A stretch of DNA of 64,000 nt from Deroplatys truncata (taxonomy: Eukaryota > Arthropoda > Insecta > Mantodea > Mantidae): the NCBI GenBank assembly GCA_030765065.1, contig CM060976.1, positions 60,496,539-60,560,538 on the forward strand, written 5' to 3'. This document shows positions 56,401 through 64,000 of the stretch, one piece after another (positions within the stretch are counted from its first letter, which is position 1; every line of letters starts with the position of its first letter). The position numbers and the translations under genes are program-made. The notes beneath the pieces were generated by a model. The model was not told the origin of the DNA and did no database searches. It was given only the letters and a program-made list of their open reading frames with translations.

Positions 56401-56724
56401 TAAAAACAAAAAGGAAGCATTCTTATAGTGGTTTGACAAGCTATTGTTTTAGTATAACGGTTATAAACGTTGTATCCTGTTATGTTAACGGTAGTAAGTA
56501 ACGGCCCTACAGTTAGCAATAATTGCAACGTATCACGACATTTAGTATACTTTAACGGAAGTGCTACGTTATGTTGAAGAGCAGTGTGCTACTGTGTTAT
56601 GGTGTTTAGTTAATAAGTTTCAGCGATAATAACACCCACTAATTCCTAGTAAGCTAATAAGTCAACGCATACACAGTGAATGTAGATACAGAGTAACTAG
56701 TATATATTCATTATTTTTATACTA
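56401..56724. other. Unassigned intergenic sequence
   Basis: AT-rich, nothing recognised. Confidence 0.5.
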
Positions 56725-56935
56725 TAACTAGCCCGGCCTAAGGATTTTTTGAAGGTAGAATCAGCTGAAAAATTCAATACCGTGGTCGGGATTTGAACAC
56801 GGATCTCCCTCTTTCACTGCGGTTGCTATGGGCCTTGAAATACCATTGCAACATGCCGGTAGGACATTAAATTCAACAATTGATTCGAGTTTTTCCTGAT
56901 TAGGCCACCATTGTCTCACGTCATAGATAAACATT
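56725..56935 (-). repeat. SINE family E, antisense copy
   Basis: The reverse complement shows AATCAATTGTTGAATTTAATG, CCTACCGGCATGTTGCAATG, GATCCGTGTTCAAATCCCGA and TTGAATTTTTCAGCTGATTC, then a CTTAGGCCGGGCTAG tail. It matches 25340-25510. Confidence 0.7.
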
Positions 56936-57023
56936 AAGTGCTTATTCCCGGGTGCATAATTAGCTTAAATAAATTATAGGGTCAAGTTAATATATGCTAA
57001 TTGTTTTATTATTATTATTTTTA

Positions 57024-57085
57024 GGCCTAGCCCGACCTGAGGGTTATTTTAAAGACTAGAATTAGCTGACAATATTTGGCATAAA
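57024..57085 (-). repeat. SINE family E tail fragment
   Basis: TAGGCCTAGCCCGACCTGAG and CTAGAATTAGCTGAC are the complement of the family E 3' tail. An (ATT)n run lies beside it at 57006-57022. Confidence 0.55.
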
Positions 57086-59030
57086 TTGCATCCTATAAAG
57101 AGATCTACAGTGCTTGTGCAGTAAGATTTTGTCTATCTCTTACGGTTTATTAATTATACAAAAATCGTTCAGAATGAAGTATGTGCTGATTTATCTGGAT
57201 GTATTCTTATTGTACGGCCAGTCACTGAGAATAGTATGCCTTGTAGTCTTAGTTGGTAACTCCGGCACGAAGTTTTTTTTTATCTGGTTGTCGCCTTGCC
57301 CTGTGTGGGCTGGTGTCTGCCAGCCGGGCGGCCGGTGATTGTCTTAGAGAGAGAGTCGTTGGGCTTCGTGAAGGAGAGACAGTGGAGTTACGGCTGCTCT
57401 CGGGTGGCAGTTGGGACAGCACGTGCCGGAGTGGAAACGCATTTAAATTTTGTTTGCCTGTCAGTACCTTTTGAAAGTCTGTAACATGGTTTAACGTTTA
57501 TTAGCGAATGTGCTGGTTTAAAATCATTCTAAATTCTTTGGCTAATTGCGTCTCATTTCCGTGCGTTTCCCGGCGGAGTTTTCGACTTTGTTACACAAAG
57601 GTAAGATTTGTTTTCAGCTCATGCATTCTAGTTTGAAGGTAATGGGGATGTTGAAGCCATATTTAAAGCCATGATATTTGCAGCAATTATTCTAAGTGAC
57701 TGGCCCTCTTAGTTTGTTGCTTTAAAGTGTCTCTTTGTGCTTGTAAATTTACACGACATTCGTGTACAGTTAAATTGCCCACGTGTTATTGAGCAGTTCC
57801 TTTGTCATTAAATTAGTAGCAAATATGCTAAGTGACTAGCTCACACATTTAGCCGTTTTAAAGTATCCAGTTAATTTGTAAATGTTCACTTCATTCTCTT
57901 AAGAATTGAATGGGCCATGTGCTATGCAGCTGTTCCATTTTACTTGTACGGGTCCCTTTGCATTTAGGCATTATTGTTATAAACTGTAATTTCATAAAAG
58001 GGGTTTCCTTTAAGCAAGATATTTGAAACTATTGCAGTTTGGTCACTGATTTACATTACGTGAGAACCTTTGCTTTGAATTTGCCCTGCTATTTGCCCTT
58101 TCATTACATGTGTTTAATTTTGTCTTTCTTTCAGCAACAGTTTAATTAATATTTCCTTGGCTGGTTATTTCTTTTCTTTGGCCAGAATATTATATCGTTT
58201 ATTGTTTAAAGGTTTCAGTTAACGTTTTTGAGTATGATTTTGCATTGATGTTTGGTTTGTAATATTATAGTAAATTTCAAAATTAAGCTCTAGTAAATGT
58301 GTAAAATTTTGTTTCGATTTATTGAGCAGTTTGTTGTTCATTTAAATGGGGCATTTACAATGTGGCATATTTTGGCATAAAATAAAGCCAGTTACAATTA
58401 TTGTGTTGTTTCTTAATTAATTTATTTTTGGGTAGATATTTTCTTCCTCTATGTTTTATTTCCTACATTGTTTCTTTTACAGCTTAAGGTCTTTATTTCC
58501 CTACGGCACTCGTTAGGGCTTCCCTCTTCGTTTTGCCGGAGTTCCTAACCTCAGACAAATCTTAGATTCTTTTGCACGATTTCGGTGGCCTCTTAAGGCT
58601 TTGTGCCTGAGGTCGGCGAAAATCATCGCAAGTATGAAGATTACTTCAAACGCCATTTGCAGAAAATTCAATATATACATTTTATTTATCATGCAGGTAT
58701 CTTAAACATATGGCATTTAATGAAAATCGTTAGTCATTTTTGAGAAAATAAAAAATAATGAAAAATTCCCATGAAAAGAGTAGTTTGGAGTACGGAGTAT
58801 TGTTGAAAATATTCGTGTTGCATCCTTGGAAAATGCTAAACTTAAATACCAAGTTTGGTTTTTAACCAACGTTTTATTCTTTAGTTATGCTGTTCACAGA
58901 TACACAAAATATTCGTTTGAAATTCAGGTAGTCTCAAAACGTGAATTTCCGGTGAAATCTTGGTATCAAATTTTTGGGTGGAGTACAATACTCCCTCTAC
59001 TTAGTATAAGTAAGTAGTATAGAAAGCAAA
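57086..59030 (+). repeat. Family R copy 16, split by a solo LTR
   Basis: 57086-57183 and 58631-59030 are consecutive parts of one R copy. The left part has AAAGAGATCTACAG and GTTCAGAATGAAG. The right part has GATTACTTCAAACGCC, GTGAATTTCCGGTGAAATC, CTACTTAGTATAAGTAAGTAG and the end GTATAGAAAGCAAAAAG. Confidence 0.8.
57184..58630 (+). mobile_element. Solo LTR, 1447 bp, AGTATG duplication
   Basis: Begins TGCTGATTTATC and ends AATCATCGCA. AGTATG is directly repeated at 57178-57183 and 58631-58636. Near the start is CGGCCAGTCACTGAG and near the 3' end CCCTACGGCACTCGTTAGGG, both shared with the unit at 14629-15764. T-rich and non-coding; the frame 57114-57338 is not a gene. A 6-bp duplication is a little long for this class, so an edge may be off by one or two bases. 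Confidence 0.75.
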
Positions 59031-59423
59031 AAGTTTACATTTCAGTTACTTGTGTGAAAGCAGGTACTAGAAAAACGATTACGCATTTATTCTTGTACAC
59101 ATTTTCAGGATTCTCAGGATTAATTTTGCGCTGGTTTCTTTTTTTATTTATCATACACCTTCTTCTTTCCTTCTGTACTTCCTTTCCATTCCACCTTTTT
59201 TCTTTCCTTGTTTTAAAGAACTATAAATTGTTTCAGTTCGGTTTTGCCAGCCCATTACAAATTCACATACGTATATCTCATATCTATTAAGTACTGTGTA
59301 TAGCAGTTGTCCACATTATATTATCTACGATAAATCTTTGTCCAGGAATGATATCAAATTCAGGACTTTTGACTTGGTGCAGCATATTGAAGAAAACGTT
59401 GAACTGTTTATATCAACCGCTTA
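59031..59423. other. Unassigned intergenic sequence
   Basis: Nothing recognised. Confidence 0.5.
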
Positions 59424-59972
59424 CACAGGGTGAGTCACCTAAAACTTGCACCGCAAATATTTCGGAAATGGAAAGTGCTGTTGATGTGCAGTTTTCACAG
59501 CATTGATTGGTAGTCAGGGACTCGTACATTTAGCTTATAAACAGTTTTTAGTAATAATGTGAAGGTGTATTTTTATGAGCAAACATACAATTTTAAATGG
59601 AACAATGCCTAGTTACATCAACAGAATAAAGGTGGGGTAAATTAGAATGTCAGTGGCGTTTGTTGCAAGACTCTAGTGCAAGTGGTTTACGAGATATCTT
59701 ATTTTGAAACTTTTACACACCGATTCTTGTACAACCTGTCGTAGCACAAACTAAAGGAAAAAAACGGAATTACAATACTTCTGTGGATTCTTACAAGTAA
59801 AGAGAACAATACACGCTTCCAGTCTGCTATGGAAAGATTGCTGCACACGTTCTAGCATTTCAGCGGAAATTTCAGAGCAGGCAGCAGTAATACGTCGTTT
59901 CATATCGTCTGGTGTAGTTGGTACACACTTGTAGACAGTGTCTTTCAGCCTTCCTCACAGAAAAAAGTCTAA

Positions 59973-61192
59973 CGGCCTGTATTACGATCTCCGGTTAAGG
60001 TTTGGGGTAAGATTTACCTGAGAGTTACGTACTGCGACTGTATTACAATCTTTGGTTAAGGGCTACCCGGGAGTTATTTTTGGAGGTAAACTAACCACCA
60101 CCTCAAGTGGTGGATAAAGATGATACCTTGGAGTTAACTCATATTTCCGAATGAAACATGGCGTACCACCGGCAGAGATTGATTATTGAGAGTGATTCAG
60201 AATATATTTTCAAGTTTTTGGAAATGTTATCTATACATTAGAATAGTTCACTCCAACACCCAGTCTTAAATATTACTGTCAGGGCGTAAGGAACTAACCA
60301 TTGTGCTTGGATTGTTTTTGGAAGGCCAAACATTTTAGGTTAAATGACAAGCAGTGTGGGCAAAGGTAAACGTATTTTGCGTGTTAGTTTATATTTAGGT
60401 TGGTTTTTAAAATTGTCGAATGGCTTTCCACGTTAGTTTTAAGTGATATTCATGAAATGTTTGCGTCAAAAGACTATGGTTTTCGGTTATTAAAGTGATA
60501 TTCGTAAAACTTTTACGTCAAAACTCTTAACACTATTTTTAACGAAACTTTGAAGTGTGGCATAGTTTTCCAAATAGAATAACCAAGGAACGGTATTAGA
60601 AAGATGCAACAAACTTAAGAATATTGTGTTGAACGTAAATGTAAGGCAACATGTGTAAATCCGAATCAACATTAGAACCATCGATGTTGCTTTTCTATAA
60701 ATATAATAGCTTTCGCGAACGGAAAAGCTAATAAAAAGGTAATTATAACTATTGTTTACGGTATCCTATTGTAGCTCAGTAATCCAATAACGTACTAGAA
60801 CCGCATCTTGTATGCTCAATGACATGTATATAAATTACATTTTAGGTTATGTTCATGTCAAAATTCTCTAAAAAAAATCTCCCAAACCGTTCACAATCTA
60901 TAATAGTCTGTCCGCTCGCCTTGTTACTAATGACCAATAATGACGCTATAGTGTTGCAGATTACCACGAGATAGCGTTGTATAAACAGTGAAATCACTCA
61001 GAAAACTATTGCCAAGGAGAAATACATATCTCTTTGGTGTTGCCAACTTCTCGCCCAGCATCATAAACCTTAGGGTTACTAACCATCGGTTGATATGCGT
61101 TTGTAATACGCGGCAATGCACCTAACCTTCAGGTAGCGATAACTGATAGGTTACAAACCATGACTTTTAACCGGAGATCGTAATACAGGCCG
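59973..61192. mobile_element. PIF/Harbinger-like DNA element, TAA duplication
   Basis: A 1220-bp element with perfect 26-bp terminal inverted repeats (59973-59998 and 61167-61192; outermost bases CGGCCTGTATTACGATC). It is flanked by TAA at 59970-59972 and 61193-61195. Removal restores the mariner sequence as in the 46 kb copy, an empty-site proof. A 3-bp TAA duplication fits the TWA preference of PIF/Harbinger. No transposase recognised inside (frames 60490-60681 and 60927-61121 have no motif), so probably non-autonomous. Confidence 0.8.
59976..60085. repeat. Imperfect tandem repeat of the element's left end
   Basis: CTGTATTACGATCTCCGGTT (59977) recurs as CTGTATTACAATCTTTGGTT (60038), each followed by AAGG and, after about 20-30 bases, a GGGAGTTA/TGAGAGTTA block. 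Confidence 0.7.
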
Positions 61193-62298
61193 TAAAAGAG
61201 TCAGATCTGGTGAACGGGCCGGCCAAGGTACAGGTCCTCTTCGTCCAATCCAACGATTTGGAAACAATCCCTTAAGACAAGCTGTAGTATTTCGTGCACT
61301 GTGGGCTGGACAGCCATCATGTTGGTACCAAATATTCCCCCTAGTCTGCAAAGAAACGTCTTCTAGTATCTGTGGCAGATGGTCTGTCAGAAGGCTGCGA
61401 TACTTGCGCAAGTTCATTGTTCCTTCTATGAACAAAGGGCCTATGAGCTGATGGTTCACTATCCCACACCACACGTTTAAACTCCATGGACGCTGACGTT
61501 CCACCTAACGAAGCCAACGGGGATTGTCAACAGACCAATAGTGCATATCTCTGCGGTTTACCTGGCCATGATTAGTAAATGTTGCCTCATCAGTAAACAA
61601 GAGCAGGCATCTACTGCAATGGCAGCCAAAACTTTAATTTCCGCCTCTTCTCCAGTCATTTGTTTGTTTCTGTTACATTTTCGAGGTGTTACAGTACCAC
61701 TTTTACGTTATTGGTTGAAGAGGTTGAATAATAATTGCCGAGATGGTTGACGTCTATTGGGATACGTTTCCGCACACACCGTACAGGAACGAACTCCATT
61801 CTTCCTACACTCTCCATACACCATGACATGTCGGCTTTTTCTGCATTAGTAAACCCCATCTTCCACTCACAACTTACTGCTTGAATGTCACAAACTAACT
61901 GACCAGAAAGTCGCAATGCAATCAATGAACAGAAGACACAATGCAAAAAAAACATAACAACATCGTACCTAGCAACTAAGCAGGTTGAATGGGTATTGTC
62001 GGGGTGGAAACTTTTAAAAATACGATTTCTCGTAAACCACTTGCACTAGAATCCTGCAACAAAGGCCATTTCCATTCTAATTTACCCTACCTTTATTCTG
62101 TTGATGTAATTAGTCATTGTTCCATTTAAAAAAAATGTATGTTTGCTCAAAAAATACACTTCCTCAGGATTATTAAAATCTATTTATAGGCTAAATGTAC
62201 GAGCCCCTGACCACCAATTAATGCTGTGAAAACTGCACATCAATAGCACTTTCCATTTCCGAAATATTTGCGGTGCACGTTATAAGTGATTCACTCTG

Positions 62299-62640
62299 TA
62301 TTTTGTTTGTAACAACTACTTTGGGAACAGGTTATAATAGATAATTGACATCAGCATGGGAAACGAAATCATAAAACAAGGAATATTTTGAAACATACTA
62401 ATGTACGAAAACATTTTATCTGAAAAAATTGTAGTTTTAATGAGCCGTATTTTTCTCTGCAGCGTGTTGTCTTTTTCAACTTATATAACATTCAATAGGA
62501 ATGAAAACACCTTCACATTCATACAAAATTCAAAATACACATTATACTTATAATGACAAGATCTCAAACTATGATATCTCACTCCAAATTAGGCAGACGT
62601 GATTTAGAAAATACCAAAATAATTAACATTTGTCCATGTA
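62299..62640. other. Unassigned intergenic sequence
   Basis: Nothing recognised. Confidence 0.5.
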
Positions 62641-62641
62641 A

Positions 62642-63132
62642 GGGATTGGATTGTGAAGCGGAGGGGATTTGGCACCGATTCAGCAGATATTGTAGCGAAG
62701 CCCCACGAGGAGACGCCTCCAGGAGGGAGAGATGAGTTAAAGGGAGAAACCGGGCGGTCGGAACCAGGAGAGACGGCACAGCAATGACAGGTCCCCTACA
62801 GTTTCTAGATATAGGCGCCCCGGCAGACAAACAGGCAGATTCGGGATTCCGTCTAGAACTGCATCCAACTCCCCCACCCCAGGATGGCGATGCTTGTACC
62901 CTAGCAAACAGCCGAGGGACGGAGGAAGTTCCCAGAGAGCATACTATTAAAATGTCTAATGGAACAAATTGGAGGGACAGGAAATTCGAGCCATGAAAGA
63001 CACCACTCGAGCATTCGCATGACAACCGAGGAAAACTCCGAAAACACCCATGGGTCAGAGTGGGCGGTCACCGGGGATCGAAACTGGGACCTTCCGAATG
63101 CGGACCAAAGACATTACCGCAGCTGCCCCAAT
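62642..63132 (-). repeat. SINE family B, near full-length copy
   Basis: The plus strand opens GGATTGGATTGTGAAGCGGA and closes with the complement of the tRNA-like head (GGGATCGAAACTGGGACCTT, then GACATTACCGCAGCTGCCCC). It matches 40402-40972 in order. The 148-codon reverse frame here is SINE sequence. Confidence 0.75.
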
Positions 63133-63338
63133 TTGTATATATGGTCCATTTGAGTTGAGATTGTACAATATCTCCAAAACTATGCGTTGTAGAAAGAAAT
63201 GCCTTTCATAAAAGTTTCTTGATATTATTTGAAAGTATATGCCATTAGTCATGTTTTGTTTGAAGGATTTTGTGATGATCATTTTAGCGTCAATTTAAAT
63301 TGACTTTAATTGTAGGTTCCCAATTAAAACCTTTAAAT

Positions 63339-64000
63339 TGACCCACGACTACTACCACCATCACTACTATCATCACTACTATTAATACCACCATCACCAT
63401 GACTACTTCCACCACCACTACTACCAAAACTGCTACTACCACCACCACCACTACCACTACTACCACCGCAACCACTACTACCATCACAACCACTACTTCC
63501 ACCACCGCCACTTCTGCCATCACCAATACTACCACCGCTACTACCATCACCACTACCACCATTACCATGACTGCTATCACCAACACTACTACCACCACAG
63601 CTATTACCACCACTACTACAAACAACATTACTACTACCATCATCACCAAGACGACTACCACTACTACCACCATCACCAAGACGACTATCACCACACGATC
63701 ACCACCACTACTATCATCACCACTACTACTACCACCACCACTAATACCATCATCAGTACTAATACCACCATCTCCATGACTACTATCACCACCAATACTA
63801 CCACCACCACTACTACCATCACCACTACTATCTACCACCATCATCACTACTACTACCACCATCACCACGACTACTACCACCACCACTGCTACCATCACCA
63901 ATACTACCACCACCCTTCTACTACCACCACTACTACCATCAACACTACTACTACCACCAGCACCATGACTGCTACCACCATGTACTAATACCATCATCAC
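63339..64000. repeat. Degenerate (ACY/CAC)n trinucleotide array
   Basis: More than 650 bases of ACT, ACC, CAT and CAC triplets, continuing past the window end. It gives Thr-rich frames on the plus strand and Val/Gly/Ser-rich frames on the minus strand (236 codons open), which should not be called genes. Longer similarities such as CCATCACCAATACTACCACC recur at 63518 and 63892, hinting at higher-order duplication. Confidence 0.95.

Larger units (their letters stand above)
59812..61859 (-). pseudogene. Mariner transposase, split and truncated
   Basis: Starts at the same ATG as the 46 kb copy (61859-61857, GFTNAEKADMS). The middle (61600-61480) lost part of the region between the second helix-turn-helix and FSDEA. 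The frame 61151-61504 keeps NVWCGIVNHQLIGPLFIEGT, IWYQHDGCPAHSA and WPARSPDLT, so the second and third aspartates are visible. It is then cut by the insertion at 61192. The rest (59972-59812) resumes after it, but a deletion near 59810 removes the GGHFEHNL end that the other copy has. Non-functional. Confidence 0.8.
59426..62298 (-). mobile_element. Second copy of the 46 kb mariner, interrupted
   Basis: Ends are CAGGGTGAGTCACCTAAAAC and, reverse complemented, CAGAGTGAATCACTTATA. The long inverted repeats and transposase match 46262-48150. It contains a 1220-bp insertion at 59973-61192 and smaller deletions, for example around 59810 where the transposase C-terminus is lost. Confidence 0.85.

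Noticed and set aside
63290..64000. 236-codon Val/Gly/Ser-rich reverse frame
   Set aside because: Product of a trinucleotide repeat; no sequence complexity.

Overview
This is a eukaryotic, AT-rich and very repeat-dense stretch of genome, most likely from an insect or another arthropod. The evidence is several Tc1/mariner-type transposases, tRNA-derived SINEs, Ty3/gypsy-type LTR elements and many microsatellites, with no operon-like coding. I found no intact host gene. Every protein-like segment I can recognise is a broken transposable-element gene. I cannot fix the species from sequence alone. A large-genome insect is a reasonable guess, but it is only inference.

Layout. 1-1.2 kb: two copies of a ~0.9 kb repeat that I call family R. 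1.78-2.7 kb: an LTR fragment (minus). 2.8-8.3 kb: SINEs (families A, B, C, D) and an internally deleted mariner at 3.33-4.03 kb. 8.7-18.1 kb: a degenerate Ty3/gypsy LTR retrotransposon with gag, protease, reverse transcriptase, RNase H and integrase remnants. It is itself broken by an opposite-strand LTR fragment plus a SINE piece in gag, and by a 1136-bp solo LTR with 4-bp target duplication in integrase. 19.2-24.5 kb: a hAT transposase remnant, more R copies and a LINE tail inserted in one of them. 24.7-29.3 kb: SINEs, a LINE 3' remnant and a mariner that lost its catalytic centre. 30-36.8 kb: R copies, an LTR fragment (minus) and a TA-flanked mariner. 37.7-46.0 kb: R copies and SINEs. 46.26-48.15 kb: a mariner with long terminal inverted repeats. 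48.2-48.9 kb: a possible LINE fragment. 49.9-50.2 kb: a short TIR element. 52.0-52.7 kb: an LTR-like unit with a TATA box. 53.7-59 kb: SINEs and R copies, one interrupted by a SINE and one by a 1447-bp solo LTR. 59.4-62.3 kb: a second copy of the 46 kb mariner, split by a 1220-bp PIF/Harbinger-like element. 62.6-63.1 kb: a SINE. 63.34-64.0 kb: a degenerate trinucleotide repeat that runs off the window.

The window reads as a history of nested insertions. Target duplications and empty-site comparisons between copies let several insertions be dated relative to each other. The least ordinary items are: family R with its near-terminal palindrome; the LTR family whose copies carry lysine-tRNA-like primer-site sequence, some in tandem; and a 36-bp five-copy array inside one LTR. 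None of these shows a new enzymatic system. Names for repeat families (R, A-F) are mine.
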